Notes: generated by a model from the letters alone, not told the origin. Shown: positions 23,386-37,242, counted from the stretch's first letter. The stretch: 64,000 nt of DNA from Anaeramoeba flamelloides (GCA_027625915.1 JANTQA010000070.1:13025001-13089000); one strand, 5' to 3'. Numbers and translations are program-made.

Positions 23386-25224
23386 TTAAATATGGTCAAA
23401 TAATTGAAGCCGTGCATTTTCCAATATCTTTTGAGTTTTGTAATCTGTAATTAATATTGTAAATTCTGATCTACCAAACTCTATTGTTAAATTGATTTTG
23501 AAAACATTATTTTTTTTCAATTTCGTATATTTTTTTGCACGTTTTTTATTTTTTTGAGGATATTTGACACTGACCTTTCCGACGCGTTTAAAGTTTAATT
23601 CCATTTGGTCTAGAAAATAAGTTTTATTTTTGATCAAATCTGATTGGGTTTTAAAAATATCAATTCTTAATTTTGATTGTCTTTCAATTAAGACTGCGCA
23701 GGTTTTATTAAATTTATCTGAATGTTCAATTCTTTCATTTTTATAGACAAAGGGTTTAAAAATGTTATCTATCAGGAAGAAGTTGGAATTTTGGGGCTTT
23801 CTTTTGCGATCAGAAATTTTTTTGTGGCTCTTCTTGTTAAAGATCTGAGAAACCTTGAGGCCATATGTGCAATTCAATCTCCTCCACCGAATGATGTTTG
23901 GTTGGAAACCGTATCTAACTGCGCCCATTATTACGTGTCTGCCGGGATCCTTAGCCGCCGTTACAACCTTATTGTGATCCTTAAAGGCCTCCTGAATGGA
24001 CCCAACAAGCGCCCTTGATTTTGAATATCCGCCAACCATGACGATCCGGTTGCAATCTTTCAGTTGGCCGTAATTTTTAAACAGGAATTGCAAATGGCTG
24101 ATTAACTTTTTGATGGAGGGTTCAAAAAATGAAAACAAATGCTCACGGGTGATGAAAATATTCTTTTCACCACAGATTTGGATTTTGTTTTCTGATTTTT
24201 TATTATAATTTGCTATCAACTTCTCCAAGCATGTATTTTTGGGTATTAACTTTGGAGGGATTGAATAGCGATGCTTTAAAAAGGCTTGGCCGCGGAACTC
24301 TAAAGTGACGTTCTTTTTAATTTGCTCCCATTCAACGAGCATTGATTGGTATCCAAGCTTGTCATTCAACATAAAGCTCTCGTCGTGGGCAAAAAATGCG
24401 ACGAGAAACTTTTGGAACTCACGATCCACATAATTGGCCCCAAAGTCGCCGCCTTTGGGTGCGATCAAAACCTCTAATTGGTTTTCCATCTCCAAGTCCT
24501 TCGAAATTTTCAAGGCAGTGATGTCCACAGTGCCGCCGCCTGCGTCCACAATTAGACACTTGGGTTCTGTAAACCTTTCAGAGATCTGTAGCCCATAGTA
24601 ATTGTGGATCGCTGCTGCTTCGGGCTCCAATGCAAACAAAAGCCTTTCTGAATTCAATTCCTTGATCAGTTTGGCTTGGTAAGCCACTTTCCTCATCTGG
24701 AACTTGGCGCTCTCAGACCAAATCGCAGGAATGGTTAGCACCCACTGCACATCCTCAACACCGATCTTGCCCAAGGGCTCGTTCGGGAAATGCTCTTGGT
24801 AGATCCCCTTTTGAATTTCTTTGTTCACAAACTTGATCGACTGGATCTTCATCCAAATTAAGACACCCTGGATGACAACCCTGAGTTTATACGTTTTGCC
24901 TCCTTCAGAGGTTACATTGGATTGGTTGTCATACAAATTCATTTTGAAATATCGGAAAAGCTCATAGTTCTTTTATTCACGAAGACTTATATTTAGATAC
25001 TTGTTAATCGCAGTTTTCCCAAACGCGATCGGCTTTGAGAGTTCATGATCTTTGACACTAAACAAGATCGCTGTGTTTGTTTTCAGATCACCCCATCTCT
25101 CGTTTCCATAGATTTTTAATGAGTTGGTAATCACATCAGGTTGCTTAGGATCAGGAAAGGAATAACCAAAGCCAGTGTTGGAAGTTCCAAAATCAATAGC
25201 AATGATTACTTTTGGGTTACTCAT
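23386..25224 (-). CDS. HSPA12-like Hsp70 ATPase with one in-frame stop
   Basis: From ATG 25224 the frame gives the actin-like ATPase fold of HSPA12-type Hsp70s: phosphate-1 loop IAIDFGTSNTGFGYSF (residues 8-23), VQWVLTIPAIWSESAK, then EPEAAAIHNYYG, phosphate-2 loop LIVDAGGGTVDITAL, and the adenosine motif IVMVGGYSKSRAL. HSPA12 proteins have a divergent C-terminus in place of the usual substrate-binding domain, and this one ends in a basic, beta-rich tail. A TAA at about 24973-24975 interrupts the frame after ISLRE; the same frame continues as KNYELFRYFKMNLYD, exactly the sequence expected there. TAA ends other genes in this window, so this is a real nonsense codon unless the base call is wrong or it is read through. 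With the transposon edge two bases beyond its stop, the gene may be a young pseudogene. Confidence 0.8.
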
Positions 25225-28200
25225 TTTTTTGTTTCGTAATTTGCCGAAAGGGTTTGTTTTGGGAAAAAAGAGTAAAAATGAGAGATTAGAATAATTATTT
25301 TTTTTATTTTTAAGGGTGTGGATATATTTTGCACTTATTTTAAAGTTTAAATCTTGGACGAAATTTATTAAGAAATCTTGAGTGTGACATGATATTGGTA
25401 ATTTGGAATCTAAACATCGTTACTATCTCTATTTGTGATCAGAATAATAGTAAAGCGGAATGGTATCTTGAAACATTGGATTTTTTTGATTAATTTTTTT
25501 AGTTTTATTAAATTATATTAATAATTGGTAAATGTTGATGGGAATGTTTGAATTTAATCCAATAATAAACTAAAAAAAAAAAAATAGACCAGAAAGATGT
25601 GTATTTGAAACAAATAGCTATTTCTTTGAAAAAAACTTAAGATAGATCAGTTTTCCAAATAAACTTGTTTGAACATTAAATGAAAAATGTATTTCAAATA
25701 ATAATATATTTTGTGCAATTTTTTTCTTTTTTTATTTTTCTTTAATTGATTGAAAATTAACAATGGATTACCCGAAAAATATATTCCAAATTTTAATTTT
25801 TTTAAATACAGTGTAATTTGTTTCGACAAGTTTTGAAATTGAATATTTTGTACTATTTGGTAGATTTATATAAAAATAAATATTTATCAAAATTAGATAG
25901 AATCAAGAAAAAAAATATAAAATAATATGAAGGTAAATATAATTTGTGTTAACCTGATTTTAATTTTCTTCCTAATAAATTTAAAATAAGTAACTTTTCT
26001 GATTTAGAAATTTTGTTTCAATAATAATGTTTAAAATGTATTTAATTAAAGAATTCTTTTAATAGATTTTCGTTTTGGAATTATAGCATAAAACATTAGA
26101 GAAAAAATATGAGTTAAATGTTACAAAATTATTGTTTCTTTATTTCAACATGAAATAATAAATGTGAGATATATAAACTATTTTTCAAAAAAAATTACTA
26201 GCTTTATAATGTTTTTGTAAGTTTATAAAGGGTTTTGTCACAATATATAATCGAAAAAATAATATCAATTTTTTAGATATAACCATTTTTTCTAATTTAG
26301 ACAATAATTTATTTTTCTTTTTCTTTTTTTCTGTTTTACATTTGCTTATCATTTTTTTTTCTTTTTTTACTTTTTTTTTTTCTTTTTCTTTTTTTTTTTT
26401 GATTCTCTTTCTTTTTCATATTCTATTTCTATTCTTTTTTTTTTTTCTATTGTTTTTTATGAGAAATTTCATGTGTAAAAAAACAGGATCTTCAAAATTA
26501 TAAATAAACATGAAAAAATTACAACTTTGTAATGTCATTTAAAAGGGATTTAATTATATGCCAAAAAATCTTCTTTTTTAACTTTTTTTAGTTTTAAGTT
26601 ATGTAATAAAAAATTTATAATGCTTGTTTCAAAAATTGTGACTCTCTTTTTTTAGTTTTTGGTTTTTTTTTTTTAATTTTTAAAATATTGGGTTTTTCTT
26701 CATTTTAAATCATTTAAAAGTGATTAATCGATCATATTTAATGATTATGTTGTTCTTGAATACTAAAAAAATAGTTTTTTTTTTCAATTTAATATTTCAG
26801 GCGAGTCAGATTTTTTGAATGAGTTTTAGAATTCTTTGTTCATATCTTCTCAAATTCGTATAAACTTTCTTGTTGAAAAGGTGAAGAAAATCGTAAAGAT
26901 TCATTGAATTTGTTTTTGAGGTAATATTTTAGCATAATAGTTTCATAACTTACATTTGATATAAAAAACACCAAAATTTGAAAAACTATTAAGATCTTCA
27001 AAAGTTTTTTCTTCCAAAATATTAGCCGAAATAAAAGAAAAAAGAAAAGAATATGTTAAAAAAAAAATTTATTATTAATATTATCAAAAGTTGGCTTGTA
27101 TTGGAAAACTACACTTTCAAATAATAAATTAGCAAAGATCATTAAAAATCATTGATTCTATTAATTAAATCGAATTTGGTCAATTTTCAGTTCTTTTTGG
27201 AAAGGTACATATGAATCTCAATTTTTGATAATTTTTTGATTTTTATTTTCCAAAGGTTAATTCAGTTACTTTTTTAGTTTTAATAAATATAAATTAATAA
27301 TAAAATTTGGGTATGAACAAGAATTAATTTTGAAATTATCGTAAGTAACATAAGGAAAAAAGAAATTCTGAAAATTAAAGTTAGCTAAAAATAAATATTG
27401 GATTTAATTTATACATCTTTGATAAATTATTTTTGGGGGAAATGAAAATTTGATGTTATTAAGATAAGAAGGCTATTAAACTAATTAAGATTCGAAGACC
27501 GAATTTTTCAAAATTATCAACTTTTGAAAAAAACACCTAGATTTTGGGGTATTTGTTTCAAATAAGAAGTTACAACAAATGAATCTTGAATTGAACATTA
27601 AGTAAGAAAAAAGCAATAAATGTTCAAAAAATTCAGATTAAACTGGGGAATATAAACATCATTTCTAAAATTTTTAACACACCAAAATTCAATTTTTATA
27701 AAAAATCACTTATTTAATCAATTCAACAAGAAATATCAAATATTAACCATTGATTAATTGAAATGTTATAAATGGTTTATAAATTATAATATCAACAAAA
27801 AAAAAACAATCACGAATACAAATAAATTATCGGTTTATTGAAATTTTTTTAGGGGAGCAAAACTAAAAAATACGTTGTTAAATTTTTTAAAATTCTATTA
27901 GGAATATTGATTGATCAAATGGTTAGGAAACAATCAATTAATTTAAGATGAATTCTTCTATTTTGAACAATTTAACTTTAACCTAATATCAGTTTTTAGA
28001 AAAAATATTGAAAGAACAAAACAGTTTAGGTAATTCAAAAAATTAAGAAATATAAATATAAAAACTCAAAGATGTAAAAAAATAATTTTTCATATTTTTC
28101 AAAAAATCAAAATGATTTCCAATTTTAAATTGAATTAGATTATTGTGATTTTTTTAACTATTTTAAATGTTTGGAAAATTTTGAATTTTAGATTATATTC

Positions 28201-28447
28201 AAACTCAAATATGAAAAAAGTTAAAATAATAAATAGTATTCCAAAAACATTAAAAAACAATTATTGAATATATATCCATATATAAATTCGGGTACATAGT
28301 GATCCATTCTGAGAGTCACAGAATACTAATTATTAATAACAATTGTATCTGATATTTTTGAAGCGCTAAAGTGTGTTTTTATTAAAGTTTTCTTGAATAT
28401 AAAAATCATTTCCTAAAAATTTTTGATCATGAAATAAAAAACAAATA
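25225..28447. other. Intergenic stretch upstream of the Hsp70-like gene
   Basis: No gene was recognised. A long T/C-rich (homopyrimidine-biased) tract lies at about 26310-26455. The rest is AT-rich. Confidence 0.5.
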
Positions 28448-28981
28448 TAAAGCGCATTCAAAAAATTTGGACACACCCAAAATCAAAAATAGGCAAAATA
28501 AAACTCAATTTATTATATTTTTCCAAACATAATACAAAACCACATTTAAGTTACAGAGTATAAATGTTTTAAGAAGTGATAATTATAATCCAAATAAAAG
28601 AAAAAAAATTTAAAACAAAAAAATAAAACCCGGTGTGTCCAAAATAATGAAACGAGCTGAACAAAAAATGTATTAATAAATTTGTTGATATTTCACCAAT
28701 AATTGCTGATCGGTCAAATGATAATACACCATCAACCAATTGTATCTGATTTTCCAATAAAACAAACTCAACACTGACCTTCTATCAACCATCGAAAAAA
28801 AAATTCCAGATCTAACCAAGCAGATTACTTAATTGGAAAAAAGGAAATGAAAATAAAACAAAAAAGACAAAAAATGAAAAAAGTTTGTAAAATAAAAATT
28901 CTTTCTAAATTGAATTTAAAGTGTAGTATTGTGATTCATTCAACTGTTTAAACTGTGTCACAATTTTTTGAATATAGTTTA
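28448..28981. mobile_element. TA-flanked Tc1-like MITE, 534 bp
   Basis: Left end AAAGCGCATTCAAAAAATTT then GGACACACCC; right end CTGTGTCACAATTTTTTGAA then TATAGTTTA. These are imperfect inverted repeats with TA at each side. A short minus-strand ORF inside has no recognised domain. Confidence 0.55.
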
Positions 28982-29387
28982 AATAGAAAAATATTTATAA
29001 ACTAGGTTTTATTATTTAACAAAAACTTTTTTATAACTTTATATTGTCAATTTTTTATTATATTTTATAATATCTCTTTTCTCCTTAAAAAATACTTATT
29101 TAATTTTGATTTTTGTAAATATTTTGAGAAACAAATTTCTAAATATTTAAATTTTATACTAATTAAATCATTTGTGATAATTTTCAAAAGTGGATATTAT
29201 TAATTTAATTTGAATAACTCAATTCCTGAATAGATCCCCTTTAAAAGATATATTATATAAAAAATATCAAAAATTAGCACATTTTTTGGTAAAAGAATAT
29301 TTTTTCCAAAGTTATAACGAATATTAAAAAAAAAATGGAATCTTTAAAACAATTAAATAAAAATTTTGGAAATATTAAAGTATTATA

Positions 29388-29582
29388 CAGTCAGTTTCAC
29401 TTTTAAGGCACAGAATTTCAACGAAATTTAAGGTACAAAAAAATATCAAATTAAGGAACAAAATTTGTAATTTTATTTTTTACAATTTATTTTTACTAGA
29501 ATTTGATTTTGTGCCTTAATTTGAGATTTTTTTGTGTCTTAAATTTCGTTGAAAGTCTGTGCCTTAAAAGTGAAACTGACTG
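29388..29582. mobile_element. 195-bp palindromic MITE, family D copy 1
   Basis: CAGTCAGTTTCACTTTTAAG at the left and its inverse ending AAAAGTGAAACTGACTG at the right, with TA on both sides, typical of mariner-derived MITEs. Each arm holds three direct repeats of the form AAGGnACA. The whole unit can fold into one hairpin. Confidence 0.8.
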
Positions 29583-29803
29583 TATCTTGTAGATTTTTCT
29601 TTTTAATTTGAGAAAACAAAGAATGTTTCTTGAATTTTCTTATTATCTCTGGAATTGGTAAAAAAACAAATAGTGCTTTTCCATGATCCAAAGGTATTAA
29701 TGGTAATCTTAGAGTTTAATCAATTATTTAAATTCTGTAAAGGTCAACTTCTTCTATTTATTTTTATATATTTTATTTTTTTTTATTTTTTTTTGCTTCC
29801 ATC

Positions 29804-29996
29804 AAGTCAGTTTTAAATTTAAGGCATAAACTTTGAACGAAATTTAAGGCATAAAAAATTTTCAAATTTAGGTACAAAATACGAAATCTAGTAAAATAAT
29901 TTGGAAAAAAAATTCTAAATTTTCTGTTGAAATTTGAGATTTTTTATGCCGTAAATTTCGTTCAAAGCCTGTGCCTCAAAAGTGGAACTTTCTGTA
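29804..29996. mobile_element. Palindromic MITE, family D copy 2
   Basis: Diverged copy starting AAGTCAGTTTTAAATTTAAG and ending AAGTGGAACTTTCTG, with the same AAGG-ACA units in each arm. Confidence 0.65.
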
Positions 29997-31326
29997 ATCT
30001 ATCGGTTCTATTATCAAAAATAAAATTCAATATAAACCACCAGTAAAAAAAAAAGATATATTAAATAATCACCCTCTGATGCTCAACCAAATAAATTAAA
30101 AGTTTTAAATATAATTTTCAAAAAATTCTTGAAGATATACTCTTTATCTCCACAGATCCAAAAGTACCCTTAAATTTATATATTTAAACAATTTAATAGT
30201 TCTTCTGGATCTCAAGAGAAAAAAAGTATATTATTCAAGGGTATTTTGAATAAACCTGTTTTTTATATTTATTTAAGAAAGTCTTGTTATCTACTAATTT
30301 ATAGATTTTCTTTGAATTTAGAACAATAAAATTCCATCTTCAAAACTCAGAAAAACATTTTCAAAAATCAGATTATGTACAAAAAAGATAAAAACATTTC
30401 TGTGAATGTATCAGTACTTTAAATTTTGCTTTTAATCTTTTCAATTTTTAAATAAAGTTGAAAGAAAATTTCCTTGTTTGTATTGTTCTAAAATTAGTCT
30501 TGGTATTCACTTTGTTATCATTTAAATGAGTGTGTTGTCTTTTTGCTTTCTTTTCCAATTTTTGCCTGATATTGAAAAATAAATGGAAAAAATTATCACT
30601 TCATTTATCACTTTTTTATAAATTAAAAGATTTTTCAAAAAAACTTGATTCTAATTTGTGATTTCTATTGAATTGTTTGGTACCTATTTAAGTTATATTT
30701 GTGGTAACTCATAATCCATAATCAAAAAAATCTTAAAAGAATTGGAAAGTAAAAAATAGTCTTAAAATTTTATCACTTTAAAATTAATACACCAAATATC
30801 AATTTTCTCGGAAATTCGCCTGAATTCTTTTTCTGAACTATTTTGGATATTTTCAGGTAAAAGTGAAATATATGAAACAGTTTTGTTTTCGAAAGGTTGG
30901 TTTAAAAAAAAGAAATTTTTGACAAAAAAATTAAATATTTTTTTTTGTGAATGGGAATTGTGTGTGTTTGAAAATTTAAAAGATTTGGAATTGTTTGGTA
31001 GTTTTCTTATCAATTATTTCTTTTGGGTCTTTTTTGGAATGATTGGAAAAGGAAAAAATAAGGAAACTTTTTTTTTTTTTTGAAATCAAATAAATGGAGT
31101 AAAGAACTAAAAACAAATTGTTTTTTGGGTATAATATACTTTTTTGAGTTGTAAAGAATTTCATTTATTTGTTTCAAAAAGGGTAAAAGTATTTAAAAAA
31201 ACTCTCAAAAAAAACAATGTACATGTCACAGAAAAACTTCATTTAAGACAACATATTCGTAAAACGATCCTCAAATTATGCTAGTTTGGCGTTATAAAAA
31301 AAACATTTTTTTTTTTTTGAATCAAA
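29997..31326. other. Intergenic stretch before the TMEM62-like gene
   Basis: AT-rich with no recognised gene. The last 130 bases, just before the ATG at 31327, should hold the promoter; a T-run at 31302-31318 lies immediately upstream of the start. Confidence 0.4.
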
Positions 31327-34300
31327 ATGAATTTTTTTCGAAAATTTTTACGAAATAATTTAATAACTGTACTTATTTACTTGTGCTTCATTTTGACTTT
31401 GTATGCTCCAGCACTTAACAAACCGGATGATTTAAATCTAGCTGAAGTTGGTAAGTCGTACAGCTCCACAGAAGACTTGAGCGGATCAGACAGCATCACA
31501 AATGCTAATGAGATCATCCATTTTCTCCAAGTAACTGATACACACGTCAATCTTTTTGATGACGAGCCAAACGATACGCTTGAAGATTTATTGAAAAATG
31601 TCATAAAGCCACTTTCACCAAGTTTTGTTATTCACACAGGCGACATTACAGATGGGAAGCAATCAGCAAGCTCCATCTTTGAAACAGAGCAAAAAGAAGG
31701 TGAATGGGAAATCTATAAAAATCTCTTACAAAAATACGGATACTGGAACGAATCCTTATGGTTTGACATCCGTGGCAACCACGACTCTTGTGGGGTGAAA
31801 GACCTCTCGTCACCAAACAATTATTTTTACCAATTCTCACCACAATCGGCCTATTTAGAAAGAACAGGCAAGAAGAGAGTCAACCACTATCCTCTCACAA
31901 TTTCAGGCCAAACAATTCATTTAATATCATTTGACTACTATTATTATCCTCAAGCTGGACTACCTTATGGTATACCCCCCCCCCCCTCCTCTTCTTTATT
32001 TTTTCATATTCTCTTTCTTATTCTCTGTCTCTTGTTTTTCCTTTGACATTTTTATGATGATCAAATATCTTTTCCATTTTTGGCTTGATTTATCAAAGTG
32101 AATGATAAATCATTGAGACAAGCTCACAGACGAATCAAAAAATGATGAACTTCAAACTCGTTTTTCAAATTTCCATCAGTTTTTCAAAATGTGTCACTTG
32201 TTTTACAAACTTTGAAAACTTCAAACCCTAACAAAAACCGAAAAAAAAATATTTGTTTTTTTTTCTTCACAAAAAAGACCCTTTTACAATTTTTCGAATT
32301 TTCAAACGGATACCAAGCACTCAACAATTACGTCAAACTCTTTTCATTACAAACAATTATTTCCTGAATTTTCGGAATGTAGACTTCTAAAGTGTATTGT
32401 AATTAAATTAACCCTTTTAGGAATCTTAAACCCGTATTCAAAATAAAAGTGTGTTTCTTTTTTCTAAAAGATCTTACACATTAAATGATCAAAGAAACTG
32501 ACAAGAAATAATAAGTAAATAAGGTACTAAGTTCCGCTACCACAGAAATGAAATTCTAAAAGTGAAGGATCAAATTGGAAAATTTATCTTATAAATAGAG
32601 TAAATTTTTGAGAATTTTTTCTCATCAAAAAAACAAAAAAATTCAAAAAAAATTGAGAAAGTGTTATTAAAAACAAAAATTTACACCAAATTGCATTCAT
32701 AATTTAAAATTTCACTGAAAACACCAAGGAATTTACCTTCAAAATTGGTTTGAACATGGGCAAATTATTGAATACAGAATTAGATATTTCATTGGGTACA
32801 AGTAGAAAAAAAATAAAAGCAAGGATTTTATTTCAAACACGTATTTTATGCTTTGTACACCGATATTTTTTCACTGTGTACTGTTAATTCCAAAATATTT
32901 TGGAATAAGGTTAAAATCAAATTAAAAAAATACAATTCTCTACTGGAAAGTTTAATAAAGAAGAGCTAAATTAATCTCAAAAATTTCATGATCAAATGGA
33001 TTTGTAAATATTTTTAGGTTACTTTCTTCCAATTTGAGGAAATAATTTTTGAAATTGTTTTTTTAGAATGATTTTTATTGAATTGTATTTTTTACAACGT
33101 GAATTTTCAAAATTCTTCCAATATAATAAAATTCATAACTAATGTATTTATGATATTTTTACTTTTTTTTATTGGTTTGAGATGTAAAAATTTTTCAAAA
33201 ATTAAGATTATGATCCAAATTTTTACAAAAAAAAAAAATTCTACAAAAGTAATTATATTCATTTTAACAAGAAAAATATTAAAATTTTCATTATTATAAA
33301 AATATTAAAATTTTCATTATGATAAAAATATTTTTAATTTATCAATTGTAAGATTTACTCAAATATTAAAAGTTTTCAAAAATGTCACTGTCTAGAGCAT
33401 AAAATCAACAAATCAAAATAAACTATTTTCCAGTCGTATTGGGCCATCAATAAAAGAAGGATTACATATGTTTAAAAGCGTTTGGATAAGATATTAGAAG
33501 AAAAACATTTATTTTGGGAAATTGAAATCATTTTTTCATCATTTTATCAAATTTTATTTTTATCAATTTTTCATTGAAACATCATTTTTTTTTGAATTTT
33601 ATTTTATTGCAAGATATTGTAGCAACTCAATTAAAAGTAAATTATTCTAATGTTATTGAAATCATGAAAATGATTGCAGAGAAATGATATTGGAATCTAT
33701 TCGAATTTTATTTAGATCTTTAAATAGAAAATCAAAATGAACATTGTTTGTTTTCAATAGTGTCCTAAGAATTTTAGTTTTTCAATTTTTAAGAAAATAT
33801 ATAGATTTTTTAGTTTTAGTTCATACAAATCTCAACTATTTTTTGATGTTTATTATTCCACTAATTTCTTCTTTAATTCTTAAAAGGACAATTATAAAAA
33901 ATAATTGATATTTGTAAATTTTTTTTTCCGCAGGTTTGACAGAAACAAAGATTATTAAACAATTATTGTCTTTTGTGTGAAAATATTCATTATTTGCAAA
34001 AGCAAGTTTTTTCATTAATTGTAAAAAAAAATTTTTTATGACAAAATTTCTAATACCGTATCATTTTAAACCTATTTTGAATTTATCTTGTAATATAATT
34101 CATCAAAAAAAAAAAAATAATAATAATAACAACTGTAATTATAGGATTGTATGGAACGCTAAATGATGAAATTATCGACCAATTGACAACCATTCTTGAA
34201 AATATTGAAAATATGGAATCTTCAAAAGTGATTCTTTTTGGGCACACACCGACTGCAGGTTTACGAATGTTAGATGACAGCAAAGAAAAGTTTAAAAGCA

Positions 34301-35706
34301 TTATTAAAAAGTATGATGTTGATTTATATTTAAATGGGCACATGCATCAAACGAATTGTGAAGGATTTACCCTCTCTGATGAAAATCCATTATTAGAATT
34401 AGAATTGGCATCACTCAAGCAAAGTCAATATTTTCGAATGGGTGTCTTAAATGAAGGGCTGTTCTCTTTTAGCGACCAGTCATTAACTGACGACTCGCCA
34501 GTTATTGTGATTGCAAATCCAAAGGATGCAAAATATTTACGAAAAAGTGAGCCCTTGTATAATATGAAAAATCAACAAATCCGAGTGATGGTTTTTTCAC
34601 CAGAGGAAGAAATTGATTATGTAAAATGCATAATTAACGAAGAAACGATAAGCCAAGAAATGGATCATGACAGTAATAATGCTTATTTATATTTTGCAAC
34701 ATGGGATCCTTCAAAATATGATGGAGGGTTGCATGACATTGAAATCCAAGTCAAATTAAAAAACAATAAGGAAATTTGGAATAAAAAGCAACCCTTTTCC
34801 TTAGATGGCACTAGGAAATGGCTGGGCGCAGGCTATTCTAAATCCATGCTGCAATCAAACATGATAAATCTCCAGCTTGGATGGTTTGTCTTTTTGCTCG
34901 TGTACTTTATAATCTTACAAACACTCTTCCCAAAACTATTCACGTTCTATTTGAAGAAAAAAAAACAAGTCTCATACAAGAAATTTAAACAAGAAATTAT
35001 TGATTTTGAACAAAACAAAACTTTCAATCTTTTGAAAATCATTAAAGACCATGTCTATTATTTAATATATAAAAACAGCCAAACAAGTACCGCCCAGTTT
35101 ATTTATTTAATGGTAATTGGAATTGCCATCTTGGCTGTACCAATAACAGTCGCCCCGATGATCGACGATATTTGGGCTGGTGGCTGGACTACGTTTACCG
35201 TTTTCACTCATGATGATCAAACAACTTCCCATTTTTTCCCTGTAAGCCTGATACTTGGGATCTTTTTTATTCTCTTGATTTACTCACCAACACTACAATT
35301 GTTTACTTCCGTAAATCAATCGACAGTCACTAACAATGAGAAAAAAAGAAATTATTATTGTCCGAATATATTTTATGTATTCTGCTTTATTGTGGCTATC
35401 ATCACTTTTAATGTTATGCTTATTGGCGGATGGGGGGTAGTTTCATCTTTTTTATCATTTTCATTGATGTGGCCCTCCCTTATTTCGTTAATTTGGGGAA
35501 TAACAATATATGTAAAGGCATTTAAAAATAAATCAAATGATGGAGATTCTGATCAGAAAGATCTTGATTTGGATGACTTAGATACTAATACAGAAAATAG
35601 TAATAATGGCACAGACAAAAAAAATGATTCTGATGATGACTTAGACCAACCATCTTTAGGGAGTAGTTCTTCGACGTCTAGTAAAAATAACGAAACATCT
35701 GATTAA
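31327..35706 (+). CDS. TMEM62: TMEM62-like transmembrane metallophosphoesterase, two exons
   Basis: Exons 31327-31969 and 34145-35706 join in phase (G + GA makes Gly: GLPYG-LYGTLNDE) to give 734 aa. Residues 11-30 form an N-terminal signal anchor. The calcineurin-like phosphoesterase core has all metal-binding blocks: DTH at 71-73, GD at 105-106, RGNHD at 149-153, GHTP at 247-250 and GHMH at 279-282. A beta-rich domain follows, then about five membrane helices (around 459-480, 532-552, 578-596, 622-642, 651-672), as in TMEM62. The tail is rich in Asp, Asn and Ser. The natural substrate of TMEM62 proteins is not known. The 2,175-bp intron starts GTATAC followed by a run of twelve C and ends TTATAG; it holds a Tc1-like element copy at 33419-33955. 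Confidence 0.9.
33419..33955. mobile_element. Tc1-like element copy inside the TMEM62-like intron
   Basis: Starts TAAACTATTTTCCAGTC and ends near GTTTGACAGAAACAAAGATT. Its interior (for example TCAATAGTGTCCTAAGAATT) matches the right arm of the large palindrome at 60294-61769, in diverged form. Confidence 0.6.
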
Positions 35707-36011
35707 TCTTTTCTCTCTCTTTTTCATTTATTTATTTTTTATTTAATTATATATATATATATATATCTATTTGTTTATTTCTGTTTATTTGCCTTAAATT
35801 CGTTGTTTTATTCATGAGGTTTTACAATCTTTAATTTTCATAAAGTTGTTGAATTTTCACAAAGCCATAAATATAAAATTTTTTTTTTATTATCACAAAG
35901 TTTTTTTTGTTTATATTTTTGTTTTATTATTTAATTCTTCTATGGAATTGATATTTTCATACTTAATGGTTAAAAAATATAAAAATATTTACTTAACGAA
36001 TTTGAAAAGCG

Positions 36012-37242
36012 TTAAGGAAGTAAGTATATTTTTCAAATAATGAGTACCACCATTTATACGAAACTGAATCCTTCAAATCGTTTATTTAACCAAATACATT
36101 TATATTTTAATAAATATGACAGTGGAATATATACAAGTAAAAATATATTTTCATACCAATTAAAAACTAGAAATCAAAAAAATGAAAAGATTGAACAAGA
36201 ATAAATAAATAAATTATTTATTTATTAATCTTATCAGAAAGATTTGATACAATTACAAATTCTTTATTTGGCTTTTTTTTTTTAATTCTTTTTGAAAATA
36301 CTTTTATTTGGAAAATTTTTGAGAAACGAATTACTTTTTATTTTGAAAAAATTTCCAAAATGAATTTTAAAAATCCTATTTTCATTTGGTTCTTTTAATT
36401 CTTAGTTTTATTTCAGAAAATATGATTTTTTTTGAAATAGTTTTCAGAAATAAAGATTTATTGGACGAATTTGTTTGATTTTATAATTATAAATTTTCTT
36501 TCCATTAAAATGAGAACTAAAAATCATTCGGAATCTGATTGAAATTTTTTTCTAAAATATTTCTTTTATTTTATGTTGAATCTTTTGTTACTGTTTTTAG
36601 ATTCCGGGAATTCAACCATTTTATTTTAATTTTTAATAATGTATTCTTTGTTTTGGTTTTGTTTGATAAAAATATTTATAAAAAGAATTTTGAAAAAAAA
36701 TTTGTAAAAAAAAAGGTTTTGTTGAAAAAATAATAATAAATAGTAATGGGTAAAGAAATTCAAGGTTATAAATTGTATTGGACTTCGTCTAAATTAAGAA
36801 GATAAATAAATAAAAATCTTCGGAAATTAGAGCTTTTATGAATTTTTCTTTTATTCATTTATTGTTTTGAACATATTTATTTAGAAAGGTGATCTTTTGT
36901 GTTTGGTCTTCTAAAAGAAAATATTTGTTTCAAATACACACCTTTCCATGCCTATTTTTTTGGTTTACTCTTTAATTAATTTTGATCATTTGTTATAAAA
37001 ATTTCAAGATCGAAAACCAAATTTAATATAACTCAAAAATTTAATCAAAAAAAATCAATAAATTGAAAAATTCAAGATTTCAACACTGGATTACTTTGGG
37101 TTCGCTATCTTTCCACAAATAGAACAGCAAGTGGTGTTTTGGTTTCAAAGTATCAATATTCCATAACACTCAAAAAATATTTTTCACTTATGATCTCAGA
37201 ATTAAAATTTTTCAAAATACTAAAATGTACTTACTTCCTTAA
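36012..37242 (+). mobile_element. TTAA-flanked 1.22-kb element, copy 2
   Basis: TTAA-GGAAGTAAGTATATTTT at the left and AAAATGTACTTACTTCC-TTAA at the right. Same length and order of sequence as 10289-11505. It lies between the TMEM62-like and the CARMIL-like genes. Confidence 0.8.

Noticed and set aside
23722-24018. 98-codon plus-strand ORF
   Set aside because: Antisense shadow of the Hsp70-like gene.
24973-24985. TAA in the Hsp70-like gene as evidence for an altered genetic code
   Set aside because: TAA ends the acyltransferase, CARMIL-type, TMEM62-like and Stealth genes, and TAG ends G-alpha, so the standard code fits.
24943-25010. Tiny intron removing the in-frame TAA of the Hsp70-like gene
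   Set aside because: Possible GT..AG pairs are only 11-31 bases and the 31-base one shifts the frame into a stop.
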